Notes: a model not told the origin generated them from the sequence alone. Counted from the stretch's first letter, positions 1 through 6,732 are shown. The stretch: 8,829 bases of DNA from Eubacteriales bacterium (GCA_028691625.1 JAQUYZ010000049.1:1-8829); one strand, 5' to 3'. Program-made: numbers and translations.

Positions 1-23
1 AAAAATTTTATTCCTATATCCGA

Positions 24-53
24 ATTATACATCATATTTGCATGCTTCGACAA
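24..53 (-). promoter_or_regulatory. SigA-like promoter directed leftward out of the window
   Basis: On the minus strand a perfect TATAAT (24-29) lies 18 bases downstream of TTGTCG (48-53). A better TTGACA overlaps slightly upstream, but it is 28 bases from the TATAAT and so does not pair with it. The promoter sits after the stop of the HD-domain gene and points out of the window, so it probably serves a gene beyond the left edge. The inverted repeat at 49-61 covers the -35 element and could be an operator. The target gene cannot be seen. Confidence 0.5.
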
Positions 54-61
54 TAGTTGTC
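49..61. repeat. Short inverted repeat over a -35 element
   Basis: GACAA (49-53) and TTGTC (57-61) are perfect 5-bp arms around a TAG centre. The left arm coincides with the -35 hexamer of the leftward promoter at 24-53. This is where a dimeric repressor would be expected to bind, but the arms are short and chance occurrence is possible. Confidence 0.3.
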
Positions 62-99
62 AATAAAATTACTTTCGCAGCCTTGATTTTTATTAAAAT

Positions 100-726
100 C
101 TAATTATTTTGCGTCATAAAGTCATGGCACTTTTGCAGAAATAATTCAAGATTTTCATCTTCAGTTTCCCGGTCTGAATTCAGCCTGCCCATTCGGTCGC
201 AATACCCCAGCAAAGCAATTTCCTCAATCTCAATTTCCTTTTGCATGCTTCTGATATCCGCAAACTGCATCGATTTGATGACAAAAAGGATCTGCATATG
301 CCAGCGGACCAATAAGGCAACACGTTGAATCAGCGCCTCATCTTCGAGAAATTCTTTTAAGAAATCCTCCGCTTGAAGCGCACCCGCTTTCTCATGATTG
401 TATGCCGTGATTCGACCATTCCTGTTTCTCGTCGTCTCTGCTTTTCCGACGTCATGCAGCAGCGCAGCCAGCATAAATGCAAGAGGGTCTCTGCTGTTTT
501 GCTTTTTTTGTCCCGCTACATCGACCACCAGCATCGTATGGTTCCAGACATTTCCTTCCGGATGGTGCTTCGGTGACTGGGGGATTCCCTTCAGCCGGTT
601 CAGCATGGAAAAGGGATATTCTTTGAAAATATCCTTTTTGCTGATCTGATTGACGTAAACAGACGGCGCATCATCTGTCAGAAGATGCGCCAGCATTTCT
701 TCAAATATCTTCTTTTTATCTGTCAT
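100..726 (-). CDS. HD-domain phosphohydrolase, related to the HD domain of CCA-adding enzymes
   Basis: A 208-residue soluble protein. The visible HD metal-site pattern is H63 (VWNHT), H91-D92 (LLHDVGK), H111 (YNHEKAG), H143 (RWHM) and probably D177 (GYCDR). The stretch HPEGNVWNHT to LLHDVGK closely resembles the HD domain found at the C-terminal side of bacterial tRNA nucleotidyltransferases (Cca). No nucleotidyltransferase domain precedes it, so this is a stand-alone HD protein. The family hydrolyses phosphomonoester or phosphodiester bonds with bound divalent metal; the substrate here is unknown. The ATG lies inside the last codons of the 50-residue gene upstream (overlap 716-726), so the two are very likely translationally coupled. 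The stop is TAG at 100-102. I saw no good terminator after it. The fold call is firm; the exact reaction is not known. Confidence 0.85.
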   Translation of the reverse strand: MTDKKKIFEEMLAHLLTDDAPSVYVNQISKKDIFKEYPFSMLNRLKGIPQSPKHHPEGNVWNHTMLVVDVAGQKKQNSRDPLAFMLAALLHDVGKAETTRNRNGRITAYNHEKAGALQAEDFLKEFLEDEALIQRVALLVRWHMQILFVIKSMQFADIRSMQKEIEIEEIALLGYCDRMGRLNSDRETEDENLELFLQKCHDFMTQNN

Positions 727-868
727 CTTTCCATGGACTCCATACGCCGTTTTTTTTCAGGCCAAATACTGCTCTGGCGCTTTCTGCCTGCGGATCATGC
801 TTCACATGTTTTGAATGAAACTTGCCGTCCTCTTTTTTATTGCTTTTTTTCCTGCTGACCCAAAACAT
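716..868 (-). CDS. Small basic protein of 50 residues, coupled to the HD-domain gene
   Basis: This frame encodes a 50-residue protein beginning MFWVSRKKSNKKEDG, containing HSKHVKHDPQAESARAVFGL and ending SPWKDDR before TAA. It is supported as a real gene by three features. An in-frame TAA five codons upstream leaves ATG 868 as the first possible ATG. A strong AAAGGAG ribosome site lies 6 bases from that ATG, followed by a second AAGGAG directly abutting it. Its stop also overlaps the HD-gene ATG within ATGACAGATAA, an 11-base overlap typical of translational coupling. The protein is rich in Lys, Arg and His, has no Cys, and shows no signal peptide or membrane segment. The family is not recognised. 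The charge could suit binding to RNA or another acidic partner, but that is only inference. Confidence 0.7.
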   Translation of the reverse strand: MFWVSRKKSNKKEDGKFHSKHVKHDPQAESARAVFGLKKNGVWSPWKDDR

Positions 869-935
869 CTCCTTCTCCTTTCCTTACCGCATTGCTTTTT
901 CTTCCGTATGAATTTTCGATCAAATTCACCTTCTT

Positions 936-966
936 ATTTTATGCATTGTTGTCGCATTCATAGCAA
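936..966 (-). promoter_or_regulatory. Weak candidate promoter for the 50-residue/HD gene pair
   Basis: On the minus strand TTGCTA (961-966) is followed after 18-19 bases by ATAAAA or TAAAAT (936-942), with TGC just before, giving a partial extended -10. It lies about 70 bases before ATG 868. The spacing is longer than ideal. The rest of the 190-base gap (869-1058) is AT-rich, with no other gene and no GC-rich terminator after the acetyltransferase gene. Confidence 0.3.
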
Positions 967-1058
967 CCATTTATTAGAATAAAGCTGCAATGCTTCCGGT
1001 TGAAAATTCCCTGATTTTGGATAATAATTATTTTTACTTCCTGCTTACTGTGCCATAA

Positions 1059-1937
1059 TTAATCATACGCAATTCCCAAATAAGATTGAAGACCGGACGG
1101 GCAGTCATTCCGACTGTTCATCCGGAGCATCCCGAAGGGTCGAACCATGCCGCCAAGTGCCTCTCCGCAATGAGGAGGCGTTCTGACGGTATACTTTTCT
1201 GCTGGCAGCAGCGCTGAAATCCGGCATACCGCAGCACTCAAACTGTGTTCCGGAAGCAGGAGCTCTTTCACAATCACTTCCTCCTGTGAAATTCTCTCCG
1301 CATAGGCGCAGCCCTCCGTTCCGCCAAGCTCCAGCACATAGAGATCTGCACCGGACATCCGCGCAAGTTTTTTTTGAAAGGAAAGCTCTTCCTCCCGGTA
1401 GTCGAGATAGGGCTGTCCTCTTAGCAGCCTTTTCCGCAAAAGATTATATTCCGCAGCCTCGATGGATGAGATCCGGCAGCATGATGAGTCTCGTCCTGCC
1501 AGCGCTTCGATATCCGCCCTGCTTAAAACAGCCTCTCTGATATAAAAACCCTTATGATAGCCGCGTTTTCCATAAAATCGAAAAAGCTCCTCCGTTGCAG
1601 GAACGAGTACTGTTATGGATATGCCTTCCGACAGAAGGGTTTGGTTTGAAAATCCGATCAGCTGATCCGCAAAGCCCCGTTTCTGAAAATCCGGATGGGT
1701 CGCAACAGCATAAAGCATTGCCGCACTGGATTTTCCGCCGTCCTCTCCAATCAGGTGAACGGGTATTACTGTCTGCATCGAGACGATCCTGCCGTCGACC
1801 AGCAAAACTGCCGTCTCGCTGCTCCAGTCTCTGCTTTGGAAATACAAATTAATAAAACGGTCTTCATCGCCGAAGGCCAGCTTCCAGATCTCCTTCAACT
1901 CTTTCAGGTCTTCTTTTTTCGCATGCCTCATTTCCAT
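1059..1937 (-). CDS. GNAT family N-acetyltransferase, two-lobed
   Basis: A 292-residue protein. The N-terminal half is a GNAT domain: strand and helix elements from residue 1, then the acetyl-CoA binding motif A around YAVATHPDFQKRGFADQL (residues 76-93), with the Q-x-x-G-x-A signature at 85-90, and a motif-B-like FYGKRGY at 121-127. The C-terminal half (about 150-292) looks like a second, degenerate GNAT-like lobe, with GCAYAERISQEEVIVKELLL (210-229) and a terminal YLGIAYD. This architecture resembles acetyltransferases with tandem lobes, but I cannot assign it to a named member or substrate. ATG 1937 has GAGG 7 bases upstream. It starts 36 bases after the stop of the ATPase gene, with no terminator between, so the two probably share a transcript. 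It transfers acetyl groups from acetyl-CoA to an unknown amine. Confidence 0.82.
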   Translation of the reverse strand: MEMRHAKKEDLKELKEIWKLAFGDEDRFINLYFQSRDWSSETAVLLVDGRIVSMQTVIPVHLIGEDGGKSSAAMLYAVATHPDFQKRGFADQLIGFSNQTLLSEGISITVLVPATEELFRFYGKRGYHKGFYIREAVLSRADIEALAGRDSSCCRISSIEAAEYNLLRKRLLRGQPYLDYREEELSFQKKLARMSGADLYVLELGGTEGCAYAERISQEEVIVKELLLPEHSLSAAVCRISALLPAEKYTVRTPPHCGEALGGMVRPFGMLRMNSRNDCPSGLQSYLGIAYD

Positions 1938-1973
1938 ATCGTTTCCTCTTTTTTCATTTGCAGCTTTTATATC

Positions 1974-2717
1974 CTATTCCTTAAATAAATACGTCAGCAT
2001 CTGTTCGGGATGATTGATAAAATCTCTTGTCAACTTATAATGTTCCGTTTCTTTATACTCTGTCAAGGTGATTTTCCGGTCGTGATCCGCCAGATAGATA
2101 TCTGCATCCGGATATGACATGAGGATCGGGGAATGGGTCGCTATGATGAACTGGGATCCTTGTTTCACCAATTCATGAATACGGCAAAGCAGGGCCATCT
2201 GGCGGGAGGGAGACAGTGCGGCCTCCGGTTCATCCAGAATATAAACCCCGTCCCCCCAAAAGCGGTTTAGAATCAGCGACATGAAGCTTTCGCCATGGGA
2301 CTGCTCATGCAGGGATCTTCCGCCGTAGGAATCAACGAGGGAAACGGCACCCTCCTGCTCCAGCCTGTCCACCTCTGTTGCCACATTGTAAAAGCTTTCC
2401 GCTCTTAGAAAGAAGCCGTCTTTCGGTCTTCTGATTCCTTTTACAACTGTAATATACCGATTCAGGTTGGAGTGAGTTGCCCGGGAAGTAAAATTAAAGT
2501 TTCTCGTTCCACCCTCCGGATTAAAACCATATTCGACGGCTATGGCTTCCAGCAACGTGGATTTTCCCGTACCGTTCTCCCCGATAAAAAAGGTGACCGG
2601 CTTCTTCATTTCTAGGCATTCCAGATCCTTTAATATTCCCAGCGCGGCTACATAGGATTCCAGGCCGTCTTTTTCCTGATGCAGTTTTACTGAACGGATA
2701 AATTGCTGGTTCATCAT
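1974..2717 (-). CDS. ABC-type (SMC/RecF-like) AAA-family ATPase of unknown role
   Basis: A 247-residue soluble ATPase with the full ABC-ATPase motif set. Walker A is GENGTGKST (46-54). The ABC-signature position is SHGES (140-144), in place of LSGGQ. Walker B plus the catalytic Glu is YILDEPEAALSP (159-170; D162, E163), and the H-loop is IIATHSPIL (191-199; H195). There is no membrane segment and no long coiled coil, so it is neither a transporter component nor a full SMC protein. The family matches my recollection of the predicted ATPases of COG3910 type, whose cellular role is not established. The start ATG at 2717 has GAGG 8 bases upstream; a second ATG follows immediately. It is divergent from the 118-residue gene on the plus strand and is followed by the GNAT gene 36 bases downstream. 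It has no neighbouring nuclease or TOPRIM partner, which argues against a standard defence-type ATPase pair. Confidence 0.85.
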   Translation of the reverse strand: MMNQQFIRSVKLHQEKDGLESYVAALGILKDLECLEMKKPVTFFIGENGTGKSTLLEAIAVEYGFNPEGGTRNFNFTSRATHSNLNRYITVVKGIRRPKDGFFLRAESFYNVATEVDRLEQEGAVSLVDSYGGRSLHEQSHGESFMSLILNRFWGDGVYILDEPEAALSPSRQMALLCRIHELVKQGSQFIIATHSPILMSYPDADIYLADHDRKITLTEYKETEHYKLTRDFINHPEQMLTYLFKE

Positions 2718-2750
2718 TGAATATTCCTCAAGTTTTTATGAAAAGCGATA

Positions 2751-2778
2751 ACGTTTTGACCTTGACCTACATAATATG
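2751..2778 (+). promoter_or_regulatory. Possible SigK/SigE-type sporulation promoter for the 118-residue gene
   Basis: The -10-like sequence CATAATATG (2770-2778) differs in one position from the SigK consensus CATAnnnTA. An AC dinucleotide (2751-2752) lies 17 bases upstream, as in SigK -35 elements. No convincing SigA promoter was found for this gene: the TTGACC copies at 2756-2767 have no correctly spaced -10. These short consensus sequences often match by chance, so this is only a candidate. Confidence 0.28.
2756..2767. repeat. Tandem TTGACC hexamers
   Basis: Two direct copies of TTGACC stand back to back in the divergent intergenic region, just upstream of the candidate -10 at 2770. They may be part of a binding site. 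Two copies of a hexamer are too few to exclude chance. Confidence 0.3.
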
Positions 2779-2789
2779 ATAGAAGTGTT

Positions 2790-2804
2790 GATATCCCGGA
2801 TATC
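2790..2804. repeat. 15-bp perfect palindrome in the divergent intergenic region
   Basis: GATATCC (2790-2796) and GGATATC (2798-2804) form perfect 7-bp arms around a single C. It lies between the divergent ATPase gene and the 118-residue gene, 18 bases before the GGAGG ribosome site of the latter. The location and symmetry suit an operator for a dimeric regulator. The one-base centre makes it a poor RNA hairpin. Confidence 0.4.
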
Positions 2805-2836
2805 TCCCATATGTAAGAAACGGAGGATCGATTATC

Positions 2837-3193
2837 GTGTATATGCAAGAAGAAAAAATGTCCTATCAGTGCATCTATCCCGAAATCTATTACAAGGTCC
2901 AGCCATTTGCCATGATGGCGTGTGACGAGCTGGATGCATGCAACTGCGGAATGCCTGACCATGATATGGTCAGACAGATATCGGACCGTATTTATATGGA
3001 TGTCTGCAGAATACATCCCGATTTAGCAGAGGAAGGCCAGTATCAGGGGATGTCTGTCGAAGCAGCTGCCGCATATAATATGCCCGGCAGTTTCGTAGAG
3101 GCGCAGCAGTGGCACAGAGGCGGTTTTTTCCGCGACTTGATCGACATCATACTGCTCAATGAGCTTTTCCGCAGACGCAGAAGGTATTGGTAA
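2837..3193 (+). CDS. Conserved-looking small protein of unknown function, Cys-containing, basic C-terminus
   Basis: A 118-residue protein and the only plus-strand gene here. GTG 2837 is chosen because GGAGG (2822-2826) ends 10 bases before it; ATG 2843 would have a 16-base gap. The N-terminal part has YPEIYYKVQP (14-23) and five Cys (12, 29, 35, 37, 57), with C35-x-C37 close together. The C-terminus has a hydrophobic stretch, RDLIDIILLNELF (99-111), directly followed by RRRRRYW. There is no signal peptide, and the hydrophobic stretch is too short and charged for a sure membrane helix. The shape recalls small uncharacterised proteins of spore-forming Clostridia that share a YPEIYY-type start and an Arg/Tyr-rich end. 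A spore-coat or sporulation role is only a guess, weakly supported by the candidate mother-cell promoter. It converges on radA, with 45 bases between the stops. Confidence 0.8.
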   Translation: MYMQEEKMSYQCIYPEIYYKVQPFAMMACDELDACNCGMPDHDMVRQISDRIYMDVCRIHPDLAEEGQYQGMSVEAAAAYNMPGSFVEAQQWHRGGFFRDLIDIILLNELFRRRRRYW

Positions 3194-3211
3194 AATTCTT
3201 TGCTCAAAGAA
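3192..3211 (-). terminator. Weak terminator-like hairpin after radA
   Basis: On the minus strand TTCTTT-GAGC-AAAGAA is followed by TTTT, 28 bases past the radA stop. The stem is 6 bp and AT-rich, so it may be weak. On the plus strand it immediately follows the 118-residue gene but lacks a T tract. Confidence 0.35.
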
Positions 3212-3238
3212 AATACCAGCCATAGCCGTGTTACATTC

Positions 3239-4618
3239 TTAAGGATGCTGGACAGCCTGTATTGCTTCACGCAGACTGTTCACGCCGACCACCTTTATGC
3301 CGCCGGGCACTTCTGTCAATCTGGCGGCATTTTTCTGCGGCATAACCGCCTTTGTAAACCCCAGGCGGGCAGCTTCCCGTACAATCTTGTCCGCGTTCTG
3401 TATGGAGCGCAAGTCCCCGGTGAGTCCGATCTCCCCGATGGCCAGAACCTTGCTGGAACCCTTGATGCCTTTGCAGGTTGAGTAGATGGCCAGTGCTACT
3501 GCCAAATCAATGGAAGTCCCTTCCGGCTTCAGTCCGCCGACAACATTTACATAAACATCCTGGTTGATCAGAGACAGTCCTGCTTTTCTCTCCATAACAG
3601 CGAGAATCATGTTTAATCTGGGGAGCTCAACACCGATGGCTGTTCTCCTGGCGAAGCCGATATTTGTTGGTGAGGTCAGAGCCTGAACCTCTAAAAGCAG
3701 TGGACGGGTACCCTCGTAGATTGCAGTGGCCATGGCGCCTTCCGCGCCGTCCTCCAATCCCTCCAGAAAGGTCTTGGACAGATTCTGAATCTCTGTCAAT
3801 CCTTCCTCCGTCATTTCAAAGGCTCCGATTTCACTGGTGGTGCCGAATCGGTTTTTGTACGCCCTTAATATCCTGAGTTCCTGATCTCTTTCTCCTGTAA
3901 AATTCAGTACGCAGTCCACCAGATGCTCAATTATTTTAGGGCCGGCCAGGTCGCCGTTTTTCGTTACATGGGCCACAATAAAAACCGGTATGTTTTTCCC
4001 CTTCCCTATTTTCATAAGCTCGTTTCCGCAGGCCCTTACCTGGGATACGCTCCCGGGCGCGGATTCCAATTCATCCGAGTACATGGTCTGGATGGAGTCG
4101 ATAATCAAAAATGCCGGATCAAGCTCCTCCTGCACACAAACAATATTTTCCATATTCGTTTCAGCCAGAAGAAATAAATTGTTCAGTTCTCCCCTGCATA
4201 CCCTGTCGGCCCGCATTTTGATCTGTTCTGCGGATTCTTCTCCGGTCACGTACAGGACCTTGCCGTGATCCTCAGCAATTTTTGCAGCGGCTTGTATAAT
4301 AATCGTGGATTTCCCGATCCCCGGTTCTCCTGAAATCAAGGTGAGAGAACCTTTCACCAAGCCACCGCCCAACACTCTGTTCAGCTCTCCTATGCCTGTA
4401 TTTATCCTTGTCTCGTTTCCCGACTTGATCTCCGAAAGCCGGCTTGCTTTAATCCGTTCGCCGGAAACGCTCCTGTTCCGCTTGTCATTTTCCCTGCTTT
4501 CGACGACCCTTTCCTCGATCATGGTATTCCATTGTCCGCAAATACACTGCCCCAGCCACTTTGGACTTTCATAGCCGCATTCCTGACAGACGAAAACCGT
4601 CTTTGCTTTCTTGCTCAT
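3239..4618 (-). CDS. radA: DNA repair protein RadA (Sms), branch-migration ATPase
   Basis: A 459-residue RadA/Sms of full length. Order of parts: an N-terminal zinc ribbon (C11, C14, C25, C27), a RecA-like ATPase core with Walker A GEPGIGKST (97-105) and Walker B LIIDS (171-175), the RadA-specific KNRFG motif (255-259), and a C-terminal Lon-protease-like domain (about 290-459, with KPEGTSIDLAVALAI at 364-378). RadA is a hexameric DNA helicase that works with RecA, promoting branch migration in recombinational repair and, in naturally competent species, extension of heteroduplex DNA. The second half of the zinc ribbon reads CIC-G, so the two Cys are separated by one residue rather than the usual two (CPxC); the codons TGT ATT TGC are clear in the sequence. 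The upstream AGGATAGGAG is 12 bases from ATG 4618, a rather long spacing. The gene has its own promoter at 4657-4685, separate from the EF-G-like unit. Confidence 0.97.
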   Translation of the reverse strand: MSKKAKTVFVCQECGYESPKWLGQCICGQWNTMIEERVVESRENDKRNRSVSGERIKASRLSEIKSGNETRINTGIGELNRVLGGGLVKGSLTLISGEPGIGKSTIIIQAAAKIAEDHGKVLYVTGEESAEQIKMRADRVCRGELNNLFLLAETNMENIVCVQEELDPAFLIIDSIQTMYSDELESAPGSVSQVRACGNELMKIGKGKNIPVFIVAHVTKNGDLAGPKIIEHLVDCVLNFTGERDQELRILRAYKNRFGTTSEIGAFEMTEEGLTEIQNLSKTFLEGLEDGAEGAMATAIYEGTRPLLLEVQALTSPTNIGFARRTAIGVELPRLNMILAVMERKAGLSLINQDVYVNVVGGLKPEGTSIDLAVALAIYSTCKGIKGSSKVLAIGEIGLTGDLRSIQNADKIVREAARLGFTKAVMPQKNAARLTEVPGGIKVVGVNSLREAIQAVQHP

Positions 4619-4656
4619 ACCAGGCCCACGCTCCTATCCTGATCTTTAGATATTTA

Positions 4657-4685
4657 ATATTAGCATAAAAAGAACGAATGTTCAA
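4657..4685 (-). promoter_or_regulatory. SigA-like promoter of radA
   Basis: On the minus strand TTGAAC (4680-4685), a 17-base spacer and TAATAT (4657-4662) are seen, with TG one base before the -10 (extended -10). It begins about 40 bases before the radA ATG and lies after the terminator of the EF-G-like gene, so radA is transcribed independently. I saw no LexA-like box. Confidence 0.6.
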
Positions 4686-4733
4686 TGTAATTTTTTGTAA
4701 GACAGTTGCGATATCTTTGCGTCTCGCTTAATG

Positions 4734-4763
4734 AAAAGGCAGCTTCACCGAAGCGAAGCTGCC
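4734..4763 (-). terminator. Rho-independent terminator of the EF-G-like gene
   Basis: On the minus strand an 11-bp stem (arms 4753-4763 and 4738-4748, GGCAGCTTCGC with GTGAAGCTGCC, one G-U pair) is capped by a TTCG tetraloop closed by C-G, followed by TTTT and a T-rich tail. It starts 31 bases after the stop codon. The stem is GC-rich, so this is a convincing intrinsic terminator. Confidence 0.92.
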
Positions 4764-4794
4764 CTGATTGATTCCTGATATCCTGACCGGGGCT

Positions 4795-6732
4795 TTAATC
4801 CTCGGTTTCTTTTTTATGTTCTGCGATAATCTTATCCACAAGATGCATAGGAACTTCTTCATACCGCTCAAATCTCATCGTAAAGCTTCCTCGTGCCTGG
4901 GTCATGGAACGAAGGGTGATGGCATACTTGAACATTTCTGCCTGAGGTGCTTCCGCAAGTACCTTCTGTCCGCCGCCTGACTGCGGTTCCATACCGAGGA
5001 TCTTTCCTCTTCTCTTGTTCATGTCGCCCATGATATCGCCCATGTACTCATCCGGTACGAGAACTTCAACGTGCATTACAGGCTCAAGGAGAATCGGTTT
5101 GGCTTCCACGATACCCTTCTTGAATGCAAGGGAAGCGGCAATTTTGAATGCCATTTCATTGGAGTCTACATCATGGTAGGAACCATCGTAGAATACAGCC
5201 TTAACGTTTACAACAGGGAAGCCGGCAAGCGGTCCTTTTTCCATAGATTCTCGTAGGCCCTTTTCAACTGCGGGAACGTAGTTTTTCGGAACGGAGCCGC
5301 CGAACAGTGCTTCTGAAAACTCAAATACCTCCTGAGAAGGTGAGAATTTGATGTGTACATCTCCGTATTGTCCTGCGCCGCCGGATTGCTTCTTGTGCTT
5401 TCCTTGGACGTCAGAACTGCCTTTTATGGTTTCTCTGTACGGGATTTTCTGCTCAACCAGTTCTACGCCAACGCCAAACTTGTCCTTCAGCTTTGCAGTG
5501 ATGATGCCAATTTGGATTTCTCCCTGACCGCCAATCAGCGTCTGGTGTGTCTCCGTATTTCTTTCCAGCACAAAGGATGGATCTTCTTCCATCAGCTTGT
5601 GGAGTCCGGAACTGATCTTCTCATCGTCTCCCTTTGCCTTTGGCTCAACAGCCATGTAAAGGGATGGTTCCGGGAAGTCTACCGGCGGGTACTGAATGAA
5701 GTTTGCTTTATCGCAGAGGGTGTCTCCTGTCTGTGTAAACTGCAGCTTGGCTGCCGCTACGATATCACCGGCCGATACGATATCGGCTTCCGCCTGCGTC
5801 TTTCCTCTCATGAAGAAGATGGCTCCCAATTTTTCAGGCTTTTCAATCCTGGTGTTGAACAGTTCCATTCCACCGTGCAGTTTGCCGGAAATCACCTTCA
5901 TCAGGTTGATTTTCCCGACGAACGGGTCTGCGATGGTTTTAAAAACAAATGCAGACGCAGGTGCAGCCGGGTCGCACTTTCTGCTGATCTCAGCATCCTT
6001 TGCATCAATGCCCTTGTATTCTCTATTCTTCACACTGGGGACAAACTTGATCAGTGTGTCCATAAACTCCTTGATGCCTGTGCCGTTCATCGCACAGCCG
6101 GTCAAAATCGGAATAATGCTGCCGGAAGCGATACCTGCTGCCAGTCCGCGGTTAAATTCTTCTTCGGTAAATTCTTCACCGCCGAAGAATTTTTCCAAAA
6201 GCTCTTCATCACTTTCCGCTACCGCTTCTGTAAGGGCATCTTTCTCAGAAAGCTGGACCAGGGATGTTCCGAATTTCGCTTTCAAGTCGTTGATTACCTT
6301 GTCAACATCTACATTTTCTTTGTCGATCTTATTAATGAGTATAAAGGTCGGCATGTTGTATTCCTTGCAGGATTTCCAGGCCTTTTCAGTACCAACCTGG
6401 ATTCCCGAGGATGCGTCTACCAGGATGACAGCCGCTTCAACGGCTCTCATTGCAGAATTTACTTCTCCGATAAAATCGAAATACCCCGGAGTATCAATAA
6501 AATTAATTTTAACCTTATTGTATTCAACCGGCACGATGGATGTACTGATTGAGTAACCCTTTTCAATTTCCATCTTGTCGTAATCAGATACCGTATTTCC
6601 GTCCTCTACCTTACCTAGTCTGTTTATTACTCCTGTAGCTAGCAGTGCGGCTTCCAGCAATGTAGTTTTTCCGGTTCCGCCGTGTCCTACAAGTGCAACA
6701 TTCTTTATCGTGTCGCTAGTATAGCCTTTCAT
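4795..6732 (-). CDS. Elongation factor G-like translational GTPase (EF-G paralogue)
   Basis: A 645-residue protein with EF-G domain order, slightly shorter than canonical EF-G (about 690). G1 is GHGGTGKTT (16-24), where EF-G has GHIDAGKTT. G2 reads EKGYSIS (57-63) rather than RGITI. G3 is DTPGYFDF (80-87), with Tyr84 where canonical EF-G has the catalytic His (DTPGHVDF). G4 is NKID (134-137) and G5 is near TGCAMNGTG (211-219). Domain IV keeps GKHKKQSGGAGQYGDV (444-459) and YHDVDSNEMAFK (519-530). These substitutions match the EF-G-like/EF-G2 subfamily (PRK12740-type), whose role is unclear; the mycobacterial member is reported to lack ribosome-dependent GTP hydrolysis. It is probably a second EF-G beside a canonical fusA elsewhere. 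ATG 6732 is chosen because GGGAGG sits 7 bases before it; an in-frame upstream start at 6810 would lie upstream of the promoter. The unit has one gene, its own promoter and a strong terminator. Confidence 0.93.
   Translation of the reverse strand: MKGYTSDTIKNVALVGHGGTGKTTLLEAALLATGVINRLGKVEDGNTVSDYDKMEIEKGYSISTSIVPVEYNKVKINFIDTPGYFDFIGEVNSAMRAVEAAVILVDASSGIQVGTEKAWKSCKEYNMPTFILINKIDKENVDVDKVINDLKAKFGTSLVQLSEKDALTEAVAESDEELLEKFFGGEEFTEEEFNRGLAAGIASGSIIPILTGCAMNGTGIKEFMDTLIKFVPSVKNREYKGIDAKDAEISRKCDPAAPASAFVFKTIADPFVGKINLMKVISGKLHGGMELFNTRIEKPEKLGAIFFMRGKTQAEADIVSAGDIVAAAKLQFTQTGDTLCDKANFIQYPPVDFPEPSLYMAVEPKAKGDDEKISSGLHKLMEEDPSFVLERNTETHQTLIGGQGEIQIGIITAKLKDKFGVGVELVEQKIPYRETIKGSSDVQGKHKKQSGGAGQYGDVHIKFSPSQEVFEFSEALFGGSVPKNYVPAVEKGLRESMEKGPLAGFPVVNVKAVFYDGSYHDVDSNEMAFKIAASLAFKKGIVEAKPILLEPVMHVEVLVPDEYMGDIMGDMNKRRGKILGMEPQSGGGQKVLAEAPQAEMFKYAITLRSMTQARGSFTMRFERYEEVPMHLVDKIIAEHKKETED

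Noticed and set aside
81..99. Hairpin GATTTT/AAAATC as terminator after the HD-domain gene
   Set aside because: The stem is 6 bp with a single G-C pair and no proper T tract after it; it is indistinguishable from AT-rich background.
1974..2717. ATPase as part of an anti-phage system (OLD/Gabija/retron-like)
   Set aside because: It has no TOPRIM or nuclease domain, no reverse transcriptase or effector neighbour, and housekeeping genes flank it.
2714..3016. Minus-strand open frame of 100 codons overlapping the ATPase start
   Set aside because: It runs opposite the 118-residue gene, which has a good ribosome site. The translation carries no motif and would displace the ATPase promoter region.
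5353..6552. Long open frame of 399 codons on the plus strand
   Set aside because: It lies entirely antisense to the EF-G-like gene, whose motifs are unmistakable. The translated sequence is Cys- and Phe-rich with no recognisable domain, and it reflects codon bias on the other strand.
5696..6556. Plus-strand open frame of 286 codons
   Set aside because: It is also antisense to the EF-G-like gene; the Ser/Ala/Pro-rich translation has no family features.
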